This document shows positions 56,864-64,000 of a stretch of 64,000 nt of DNA, piece after piece. The position numbers and the translations under genes were made by a program. Each line of letters starts with the position of its first letter. Within the stretch, counting starts at the first letter, position 1. Source of the stretch: Marinobacter psychrophilus (GTDB lineage Bacteria; Pseudomonadota; Gammaproteobacteria; Pseudomonadales; Oleiphilaceae); contig NZ_CP011494.1 in NCBI RefSeq assembly GCF_001043175.1, positions 1,364,001-1,428,000 on the forward strand, read 5' to 3'. A model generated the notes under the pieces. That model worked only from the letters and a program-made list of their open reading frames with translations. It was not told the origin of the DNA and ran no database searches.

Positions 56864-56896
56864 GGGCGTTCAAAACTTTGAATTGTTTGAGCGCCC
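56864..56896 (-). terminator. Likely terminator of the molybdoenzyme cluster
   Basis: GGGCGTTCAAA pairs with TTTGAGCGCCC (one G-T pair) around an 11-base loop, ten bases after the stop of the cytochrome-fusion gene. Only a weak T-run follows on the minus strand. Confidence 0.5.
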
Positions 56897-56906
56897 ACCT
56901 AGTTTC

Positions 56907-58193
56907 TTACTGTGACAGAATCCACGTTACCAGCGTTTCAGTGTCTGCATCGCTAACACTAGGGTTAGGTGGCATTGGAACTTCGCCCCAATTACCCGCA
57001 CCTCCGTTTTTAACTTTAGCTACCAGTGTCGCAACTGCGGTTTTATTGCCTTTGTACTTGGCTGCAATGTCTTTAAATGCAGGGCCAACAATTTTATTTT
57101 CGATTCCATGGCAGGCCATACAGTTTTTGCTTTTTGCTAGCGCTGAGGCATCGACTGTTACAGCAACTGTAGTAGCAGCCTCTGTTTTTACGGCCTTTGT
57201 CTCATTGAGTTTGACAGAGCCAGCACAAGTTGGCATCCATTGCTTCCAAACTGCCTGGTTTTCACTAATCCAGCGGTTTGCGGCTTCCTCCGGACTCATT
57301 TCATCGACTTCGGCGTAAGCGGCAGCGGCACTAATTTGGTCGTTATTGAAGTTGATGTTTTTAATCAACTCAAATCCACATGACCATTTTTCAGGGAATT
57401 CGCTCCAAACGGCTTTTTTCAGCCATCCCTTTTTGGGGTTGCCACAATCGTGTTTGAGTTGGGGGTTTTCGCCCCATCCAGCATCCGTTTCGCAGTTTTC
57501 GTGAAACTCCGGAAATTCCACAAACTTACCGGAGTATTTGCTATCGGTCCAATTGGGTGTCCAGTTGTATACTAGGATGGGCCTTTTATCAGCAATTGCT
57601 TGGTCTAGTTCCGCCCTTAAGCTTTGTCGATTAATCACATTAACGACTTTATAGTTTAAACCTAGAGCCTCAATGCGCTCGCGGTCGGGTCTTTCCCAAT
57701 CTGTTGGGCCTGCTAAATAACGTCCTAGTGGTTTCGTTTCAGGAGTACTCAACTTGTCGGCACACTCATTCAAAGCCTTCCAGTCGGGCAGCCCCGGGCA
57801 AACCTCTTCTAGATAATCTGGATACCACCACTCTTCGCGCGTTATCGATTGGTGAGATCCAGCGTCAATTATACGTTTTCTGGAAACTTGACGTTCAAAT
57901 GGCGCTTCCATCGTTCCCTGCCAAACTTCGACCTGATAATGCAGTTTACCACTACCCATCAGGGGGAACTGACGTTGTGCATCAGCTTGATGATATTCGA
58001 CGTTATAACCGATTTGCTGCAATAGTTTACCGCTAACATTCGCCAATACACGCTGACTAGCCCAGTTATTCAGCGAGATTTTTATTGGCTCGGCTGACTC
58101 ACCTGCCTGAGCAACTGTAGAGAACGAAGCTAAAGAGGCAAGGCATCCACTTAGAGCAATTTTTAATAGTGGTTTTGTATATTTTCTACTCAT
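56907..58193 (-). CDS. Glycine-betaine-type binding protein fused to cytochrome c
   Basis: 428 residues. Signal peptide (1-30, AQA), then an OpuAC/ProX-type ligand-binding domain (about 35-320) with aromatic residues that could build a quaternary-ammonium cage (Trp91, Trp122-123, Trp211 and Trp215 in VYNWTPNWTDSKY). After an Ala/Thr-rich linker comes a class I cytochrome c (about 350-428; Cys358-x2-Cys361-His362, axial Met407 in EVPMPPNPS). ProX-type receptors normally deliver betaine or trimethylamine N-oxide to an ABC importer; a heme domain is unusual. No importer genes are near. ATG 58193 follows GGAGAG. It lies 16 bases after the TorA-like gene. Confidence 0.9.
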   Translation of the reverse strand: MSRKYTKPLLKIALSGCLASLASFSTVAQAGESAEPIKISLNNWASQRVLANVSGKLLQQIGYNVEYHQADAQRQFPLMGSGKLHYQVEVWQGTMEAPFERQVSRKRIIDAGSHQSITREEWWYPDYLEEVCPGLPDWKALNECADKLSTPETKPLGRYLAGPTDWERPDRERIEALGLNYKVVNVINRQSLRAELDQAIADKRPILVYNWTPNWTDSKYSGKFVEFPEFHENCETDAGWGENPQLKHDCGNPKKGWLKKAVWSEFPEKWSCGFELIKNINFNNDQISAAAAYAEVDEMSPEEAANRWISENQAVWKQWMPTCAGSVKLNETKAVKTEAATTVAVTVDASALAKSKNCMACHGIENKIVGPAFKDIAAKYKGNKTAVATLVAKVKNGGAGNWGEVPMPPNPSVSDADTETLVTWILSQ

Positions 58194-58209
58194 GTTTATG
58201 CTCTCCTTA

Positions 58210-60861
58210 TCACTTCGCATCTTTGGCATGTTTAAACAAGAAATCTAGGACAGTCTTACGCTCATCTGTGTTCAATCCTGCGCGTGGGAACATACTTTGA
58301 GTGATACCTTCCCATTGCTTCTTAGTATAATCACTAGGCTCACGAGGTACATGACACAGTGTGCAGCGATTATAAAAGAGCTTCTCACCCGGCGTCATAT
58401 CTGCGCCTGCAGATGACTTAATCTCCCTGGAACGCGTAGCTATATCCAATGCAGTAATATCTATTACTGCATTTGAGTATAAAACTTCGGGTGGGTGATA
58501 AGCCATATTTTCGCCTTCAGGGTCAGTACACTTCTTAACCCAAGCAACACAAGTATTTGCTGCAGTAGCCTGGCTGAGATTGCTACTTGCTTGGCTTGAG
58601 GTAAGAATGTTCACCGCGCCACTATTACAGCGACCCTTGCTGTCTAGCGATAACCACACACCCTCCTGGATGCTGAGTACGCCTTTCATAATTTTATCCC
58701 ATACCTTGGCACCACCGATTAGCGCGCCGCGATCGTTATACACTTCAATAAGATCTCCATCTGTAATACCACGCTCTGCCGCGTCTTCGGGATTAATGAA
58801 GATGAACTCGCGTCCTTTGATATTATCAATGTGACGGATTGAGGCATTCGCCATCTGAGAGTGCAAACGCATACGTGGATGCGGACTGACGACGTGCAGC
58901 TGGCCCTCTTTTGCATTGCCTAAATATTCAAACGGCTCCATCCATGTAGGCATTGGTGGGCAATCTTCAATATTGAAAGCCGCGATGGCATCGCAATACA
59001 TTTCTATTTTTCCTGAGGCGGTGTGCAATGGGGTTTTGACTGGATCTTTATAAAAGTCACCATGGCGAACCCAGTGTCGAGCTTCTTCTGGTACTTTAAC
59101 CGGCGCAACGCCTTTTTCCCAAAACTCTTCAAATGGCATCTCGGCAGAACTATTTTTGTAAGCGCGCTCAATAATTTGCATGACGCTAAAGCCTTCGGTA
59201 AAGCTCTGCTCGACTCCAAAGACTGCGGCTAAACGGCGGAAGATTTCGAAATCGTCCAGACTTTCGCCAACAGGCTCGATAACTTGACGCATAGCGTAGA
59301 TTTTATCGTTACTGTAAGTTCCGCCAGAGGTAATATCATTGCGTTCTAAAGAGCTAGTGGCTGGTAATACAATATCTGCATATTGCATTGAAGCAGTCCA
59401 CCACGGATCTTGACAAACAATCGTGTCGACTTTCTTGCGTAAAGCAAAGATCAACTCATTGGTATCTTGCTGATGGCTTAAGTAGTTCACACCCGCGTTG
59501 TAGATCATTCTTACCCGAGGATAATTATATTTTTGTCCATCGCGATAGAAAGGCGCACCAGGGTTGGTTAACATTTCGGTGATACGTGAAGCAGGGCAGC
59601 GGGTTTTAACCGGGTTACGACCTTGTGGTAGACCGGTAGGCATAGTGCCTCCAGATTGTGGCATTCCACCGCCACCGTAATGCCAACTAAAGCCAACGCC
59701 TTCACCCGGTTTACCAATCTTGCCGGCTATAGCGGCAAAGTTAATGATCGCCCAATGTGTCATTTCACCGTGGCTAGCACGTTGTAACGACCAAGCACCG
59801 GCAAACTGAGTACGTTTACTAGCAAATAATTCAGCCATTTCAACAATTTTTTCAGCTGGAATACCTGTAATTTCAGATGCCCATTCCGGCGTTTTCTCAA
59901 AGCCATCATTGCTGTCTTCGCCCATTAGGTATTTTTCTACCTTGTCGAAGCCTACAGCATATTTAGCCAAGTATTTTTTATCGTGTTTATTTGATTTAAC
60001 CAAGTGGTAAGACATAGCGAGGAATAAAGCGACATCGGTATTTGGTATGATCTTTACCCACTCCGCATTCATTGTATCGTCGGTCAAGGTTTGTTGCGGG
60101 TTAATACTGACAGATTTAACGCCCGAATCCCGGATTTGCTCCCAGCGTGGATACATCTGGTGATCGGCAACACGGTATTCAATACGATTATTCTTAGTTG
60201 GGTCAACGCCTACCCACACAAATACTTCGGTATTATCGCGAATTTCTTCCCATGAGGTTTGCGCGGAATAGACTTCCATATCGCCAATGATATGCGGCAG
60301 ACTGATTTGTGATGCACCACCCGAATAGTCGCCCGTGGTGGTGGTGCAACCGCCGATTAATCCGAACAAGCGACCTTGTAGTACGTTCGGGCGCAATGCA
60401 CCCGCGTGGCTCCAACCGCCATAAGAACTACTGAAAACCGCTTCGTTATCATAACGCTCAACGGTCTCTAGAACGGCGTTTGCGGTTAACGCAAGCGCTA
60501 CGTCCCAACTGACTCGCACAAAAGGCTCTTTACCGCGCAACTCGGGATGAATAAAACCACCGACATTCTCCAAATAAGATTTTCGCACCATCGGGTACAT
60601 GACACGTGTACGGTGATAGGTGCGGCTTAGTACACCTTCGGTAAGCATCTTGGTGGGCATGGCGTCGATGTCTTTTAACGGCTGAACCCCAATGAACCTT
60701 CCATTTTTTACCACGGCCTTGAATGGACCATAGTGCGAAGCATGCGGGATTAACACGGTATCATCACCAAAAACTGCAGTGGCGCTGAATAAGGTTAAAC
60801 CGGTGGCGTAAGCGGCAGTTGCGGCTGACGCTTTAAGAAACTGACGACGCGATACAGACAT
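58210..60861 (-). CDS. TorA-like molybdoenzyme with C-terminal heme c
   Basis: 883 residues. Tat signal (SRRQFLK), then the DMSO/TMAO-reductase fold without an N-terminal iron-sulfur cluster. The Mo-ligand Ser is Ser151 (SYGGWSHAGALR), and GDYSGGASQ, GWHYGGGG-like and LPATSSLERND cofactor segments follow. The last 55 residues are a small cytochrome c (Cys833-x2-Cys836-His837, NRCTLCHVPRE), absent from classical TorA. It would reduce an N- or S-oxide, or run in reverse, with electrons through its own heme. Base composition looks more AT-rich than the gene upstream. GAGGAAT precedes the ATG; no TorC or TorD gene is visible. Substrate unknown. Confidence 0.88.
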   Translation of the reverse strand: MSVSRRQFLKASAATAAYATGLTLFSATAVFGDDTVLIPHASHYGPFKAVVKNGRFIGVQPLKDIDAMPTKMLTEGVLSRTYHRTRVMYPMVRKSYLENVGGFIHPELRGKEPFVRVSWDVALALTANAVLETVERYDNEAVFSSSYGGWSHAGALRPNVLQGRLFGLIGGCTTTTGDYSGGASQISLPHIIGDMEVYSAQTSWEEIRDNTEVFVWVGVDPTKNNRIEYRVADHQMYPRWEQIRDSGVKSVSINPQQTLTDDTMNAEWVKIIPNTDVALFLAMSYHLVKSNKHDKKYLAKYAVGFDKVEKYLMGEDSNDGFEKTPEWASEITGIPAEKIVEMAELFASKRTQFAGAWSLQRASHGEMTHWAIINFAAIAGKIGKPGEGVGFSWHYGGGGMPQSGGTMPTGLPQGRNPVKTRCPASRITEMLTNPGAPFYRDGQKYNYPRVRMIYNAGVNYLSHQQDTNELIFALRKKVDTIVCQDPWWTASMQYADIVLPATSSLERNDITSGGTYSNDKIYAMRQVIEPVGESLDDFEIFRRLAAVFGVEQSFTEGFSVMQIIERAYKNSSAEMPFEEFWEKGVAPVKVPEEARHWVRHGDFYKDPVKTPLHTASGKIEMYCDAIAAFNIEDCPPMPTWMEPFEYLGNAKEGQLHVVSPHPRMRLHSQMANASIRHIDNIKGREFIFINPEDAAERGITDGDLIEVYNDRGALIGGAKVWDKIMKGVLSIQEGVWLSLDSKGRCNSGAVNILTSSQASSNLSQATAANTCVAWVKKCTDPEGENMAYHPPEVLYSNAVIDITALDIATRSREIKSSAGADMTPGEKLFYNRCTLCHVPREPSDYTKKQWEGITQSMFPRAGLNTDERKTVLDFLFKHAKDAK

Positions 60862-60920
60862 ACAATATTCCTCAGTAATTACTCGGATACTGACAAGCTC
60901 TCTGCCGAGTGCGAGGAGTG

Positions 60921-63623
60921 CTAGACGATATTTCTAGGTGCGAACGAGAAGCTTCGGAACTCTTTCTTGTAAGCGGACTCGCCGATTTTGCGCACCTTGG
61001 CAACACCCATTTTGAAGTTATAGTTACCGCTAATATTGTCGACCACGCGAACGGTCAGCGAGTTACTGGGCTGGCGCATATCGAGCATGTTGGCGTAAAG
61101 CACACCTTTTTTGACAGCGGGAGTAACAATCGCAACTGCTGTTACTGCTGCCGTGTCCAGCTCAATATGTCCTCGCTCCATCAACGTGCTGAATTGAAAG
61201 TGGCTCTCGTCTATGCCGAGGATCGTATCCTTGAACACTGGAACTCGATCTGAATACATCATAACCCGGTCCCCTGCTTCGATACCCCGCGCGGCTGCGT
61301 CATCAGGATGAATTTCCACCCAGTTTTCTGGCCAACGTTGGGCGGTGTATGCTCGCCGCTCGACGTCATCGAAACCGGACTGCCAGATCTCATTGATTCG
61401 TCCGTTGCTGAACCAGAGCTCATCGGTTTTCGGTTGTAGCCACTCGTGAAGATCACTGAAGAGGCCCCATGGGTGCTTCTGAAGGTTGATCTTTCCCGTT
61501 TGCGTGTTAAATCCGGTCAGTTTCTTACCAAGCACGTTGGCGCCTACAGCGCCGTTTGTCAGCCCCATTTCTTCTAGCCGCTTGGCGTCCGTTGCCAAGG
61601 CCACATCGTGCAGACGCTTGGTGCCAACCAGCTTGCCGGTATCGTAGTTGTAGAAAACCGGTCCCTGGATGCCATCGGTACCGAATTCACGCATCTTTTC
61701 GTGAAGTGTCTTGCCTTCCTTATGGGCAGCAACTTTCACCATGAAGAAATCTTTTCGGCTACCTCGGGTGAAACGAGCCGCTTCCTCGGCTACTTCATTG
61801 CTGTTTTCCCAGTCAAATCCATCAAACCCCATACGTTGGGCCAACTGACTGATGATCCACCAGTCCGGACGTGCCTCGCCGGGCGCATCATTGAATTTCT
61901 GGTAGAGTCTCAGCCGCCGTTCACCATTAGCCCGGATAAAGTTTTCCTCACCCCACCCAGCGGCCGGGAAGACAATATCAGCGAACTTGGCACCAATTGG
62001 GTCACGCAGATAAATATCCTGATTGATAACCACCATGCCACCGGAATCGCAGCGTGCTTTAAGTGTTTCAATGATCCCCTTCTCATCGTAGCTATGAACC
62101 TGATTCGGATTTGCGCTGACTAGCTCCCAAAATTTGCGCTGAAGCCCTTGCGAACCCGCCATCGACTGAATCCAGGTAGTGCCGATAACATGAGCGAATC
62201 TCGTGTGGCCTGAATAGGTCCAACGATCCGTGTCAAGCGCGCGGCGCCGACGCCCGGGAAGCTTTTCGGGAGACTTGTTGCGCGGCAACTTGCCGCCAGA
62301 GACTCCACCACGTTGATGGCCACCCAAGCGGCCGATAACTTGTCCCTCTCGTCCTCCCGTGCCAATGATAGTGGCAAGTGACGCTACGGCGTTGGTATTG
62401 GCTGTGTTGTTCGACCAGTAAAAGCCCTTTTCAATAGCAATGGACGCTTTTGGTCGCTTGCCATCCTTTGGCTTCGCAAGCATTTCAGCTGCCTGATAAA
62501 TTTTTTCTACGTCAATGCCGGCGTAACGGGCTGCGTAATCTGGGTCGTACTCGTCCTGTTCCTTATTCCAGGTTTTGTAGTCCTCGAACCCATCGGTTTG
62601 GAACAATCCCCAAGTGGTGCGCCACTGCCAAGGGGTGTTGCGTGTGCCTTGACCAAAACCGGAGCTGGATTCAAATTTGCTGTTGACCCACTTTTGGATC
62701 CATTCGCTGTCCTCCCAGCCATTTTCCATAATGACCCGTGCAATGGCTCCCACTACCAACGTATCCGTGCCAGGATAAACATCCAGAATTAGCGCACCTT
62801 GCTTTTTCAGCCAGGCTATTCCGGCGGTTTCCCTAGGGTTGAGTATGATCGTCTTCATACCCCGGCGCACGGCAGGCATGATGTACTGAGTGAAAAGTAT
62901 GGTTTTTGTTTCGTATGGATCTGTCCCTGCAATCATCAGGACGTCCGCTGAACCCCAATCATCAAAACTGGGCCCGAAATTGTCAAAACCTGCGTCCCTG
63001 AAACCGGGGGTAGAGGTGACGTCAGAAGGCGTGTCATGAAACGCGAAATTAGGCGTATTAACATGCCGAAACGCGTATTTAGTGATGGCATAAGTGTTTT
63101 CAATGTACTGATATGAGTATGTCTTGATGCCATAAGCATCAGCACCGTGTTTATCCAGCACGTGCCTGCCAACGGCAGCCGCGACATTAAGTGCCATGTC
63201 CCAGCTGACTGGCTGCAAGGTGCCGCCAATGCGCATCAGAGGGCTTGTCAAACGATCCCGTGTCCCAGTTGAGGGGTTATAGACCTTTTGAGCAATGAGG
63301 CCACCCCGCATACTGGAATCACCGTTTTTGTTAACCGCGTTGGTGTCTTTGTCGGGCACAACAATGATGTTGTGGGGTTTGTCGTTGTGCATCACCACAT
63401 TATGCTGAGCGGGGGCCACCCAAGACTGCAACGGAGCACTCGGAAACGCGATACCAAACGCGTTCTCTTCAGCTTTCATTCCACCGCCAGCCTTTTCCAA
63501 TGGCCAGCGGTATACCTTAAAGCCACAGGCTACAACGCAGTAGTCGCAGGCGGTGGTTAGCACATCCGCATCGGTCGGTGGCAGCGGAGCTTGATCTTCG
63601 GGAATATAGAACTTTGTAGTCAT
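60921..63623 (-). CDS. Arsenite oxidase/iodate reductase-family large subunit
   Basis: 900 residues of the AioA/IdrA branch of the DMSO reductase family. Cys26-x2-Cys29-x3-Cys33 (TACDYCVVACG) binds a 3Fe-4S cluster, and GERRLRLYQKF and NGRINEIWQS are typical of the branch. No signal peptide, so it would be exported with the small subunit upstream, as in Aio. Of the four arsenite-pocket residues of Alcaligenes AioA, equivalents of His195, Arg419 and His423 remain (His196, Arg432, His436). Glu203 is replaced, probably by Ser204, and HQEGY reads HQRGG. Arsenite or iodate are the known substrates of relatives. Starts after AGGAATC, eight bases after the Rieske gene. Confidence 0.85.
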   Translation of the reverse strand: MTTKFYIPEDQAPLPPTDADVLTTACDYCVVACGFKVYRWPLEKAGGGMKAEENAFGIAFPSAPLQSWVAPAQHNVVMHNDKPHNIIVVPDKDTNAVNKNGDSSMRGGLIAQKVYNPSTGTRDRLTSPLMRIGGTLQPVSWDMALNVAAAVGRHVLDKHGADAYGIKTYSYQYIENTYAITKYAFRHVNTPNFAFHDTPSDVTSTPGFRDAGFDNFGPSFDDWGSADVLMIAGTDPYETKTILFTQYIMPAVRRGMKTIILNPRETAGIAWLKKQGALILDVYPGTDTLVVGAIARVIMENGWEDSEWIQKWVNSKFESSSGFGQGTRNTPWQWRTTWGLFQTDGFEDYKTWNKEQDEYDPDYAARYAGIDVEKIYQAAEMLAKPKDGKRPKASIAIEKGFYWSNNTANTNAVASLATIIGTGGREGQVIGRLGGHQRGGVSGGKLPRNKSPEKLPGRRRRALDTDRWTYSGHTRFAHVIGTTWIQSMAGSQGLQRKFWELVSANPNQVHSYDEKGIIETLKARCDSGGMVVINQDIYLRDPIGAKFADIVFPAAGWGEENFIRANGERRLRLYQKFNDAPGEARPDWWIISQLAQRMGFDGFDWENSNEVAEEAARFTRGSRKDFFMVKVAAHKEGKTLHEKMREFGTDGIQGPVFYNYDTGKLVGTKRLHDVALATDAKRLEEMGLTNGAVGANVLGKKLTGFNTQTGKINLQKHPWGLFSDLHEWLQPKTDELWFSNGRINEIWQSGFDDVERRAYTAQRWPENWVEIHPDDAAARGIEAGDRVMMYSDRVPVFKDTILGIDESHFQFSTLMERGHIELDTAAVTAVAIVTPAVKKGVLYANMLDMRQPSNSLTVRVVDNISGNYNFKMGVAKVRKIGESAYKKEFRSFSFAPRNIV

Positions 63624-63631
63624 CGTGATTC

Positions 63632-64000
63632 CTACCCTGCGGAAAGGTTGTCAGTACGGCCAAATAGAAGCCCCATGATGCCAACGGCATAAATCTCATC
63701 GCCATCCAGCTCTAGCAGGACCTGAGGAAGACTCTCGTAGGCCTGACCAGACACAATAATGCCGTGCCGACGAACATCGAAAAGCGACAGATGGAATGGG
63801 CATTGGCCCAAGGTACGGTGATGAGGGCCCGTTGCTTTGTAAGTGCCGTTGAGTGGCCCCCCCCTGGTGGGTGCACATATAACTGAAGCCAACAACATCA
63901 CGCTCCGAACCTATACCACCGCCGCACTGAACCCCTGTTTTGACCAGCATCGACTGAGTATTTCTGCCGTCATCGGGGTAATTAAAATCGACCGGTTGGT
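63632..64000 (-). pseudogene. AioB-like Rieske subunit, frameshifted and partial
   Basis: The gene enters from beyond the right edge. Reading gives a first part ending GFSYMCTHQGG and, after a one-base shift, GPLNGTYKATGPHHRT, GQCPFHLSLFD and an ending with YAVGIMGLLFGR. Cys-Thr-His and Cys-Pro-Phe-His are the Rieske 2Fe-2S ligands; the disulfide cysteines of bc1-type Rieske proteins are missing, as in AioB. The break lies in a run of eight G (minus strand, near 63857-63864); seven would restore the frame. It may be a sequencing error, a phase-variable switch or a true mutation. Its place directly before the large subunit matches aioBA. Confidence 0.8.

Noticed and set aside
60921..63623. Firm naming of the large subunit as AioA or IdrA
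   Set aside because: Pocket residues are mixed and the neighbours match neither standard operon, so only the family is given.

Overview
The window comes from a marine gammaproteobacterium, most likely Marinobacter or a close relative. The reasons are the lpxA-lpxB-rnhB order, the complete exa/ped-pqq-erc alcohol oxidation locus, a fused TAXI-TRAP transporter, yeiH/LysR divergence and a CLCA_X gene. Nothing in it looks plasmid-like or phage-like, but both edges of the window and several internal points hold accessory or decaying genes.

Layout. 1-2.1 kb: the end of the lipid A/RNase HII operon, then an initiator tRNA-Met with a near-perfect sigma70 promoter and a strong terminator. 2.1-4.8 kb: a decayed accessory patch behind the tRNA, holding a short-chain dehydrogenase tail, a divergent ADP-ribosylglycohydrolase-family gene and hipBA remnants. 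4.9-10 kb: a glycerophosphodiesterase lipoprotein and a TAXI-TRAP uptake operon. 10-16.8 kb: a GlxA-type regulator divergent from a cysteine hydrolase, an orphan NosR-like flavo/iron-sulfur protein, a CBS protein, and a deletion scar joining a beheaded response regulator to the last codons of a formamidase gene, followed by intact fmdB. 17-40.3 kb: the alcohol oxidation locus. It comprises a porin, a FIST sensor, a hybrid kinase, an ErbR-type regulator, the PQQ-associated ABC/beta-propeller set, cytochrome c550, a MoxJ/XoxJ-like binding protein, a quinoprotein dehydrogenase with the lanthanide-type Asp pair, the aldehyde dehydrogenase, pqqABCDE, a pqqH-like peptidase, ercA and ercS. Ethanol-type alcohols would be oxidised in the periplasm, electrons passed to c550, and aldehydes oxidised in the cytoplasm, with PQQ made and sensed locally.

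40.5-56.4 kb is mostly housekeeping and small hypotheticals: CLCA_X, FecR/LysM, topB, bolA, a yciO-type gene, a heme-binding chemoreceptor, yeiH/LysR, rnk, a DUF938 methyltransferase, a second ADP-ribosylglycohydrolase-like gene and a membrane protein. Remnants of a receiver domain, mntP and an outer-membrane protein lie between them.

56.9-64 kb (minus strand, running off the right edge) is the most unusual part. It is an apparent operon of a Rieske subunit and a molybdopterin subunit of the arsenite oxidase/iodate reductase family, a TorA-like molybdoenzyme carrying its own C-terminal heme c, and a glycine-betaine-type binding protein fused to a cytochrome c. I know of no described pathway with this combination. 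The arsenite-type active site is only partly kept, the Rieske gene is frameshifted in a run of eight G, and the two distal genes look more AT-rich than the rest. Its substrate is open.
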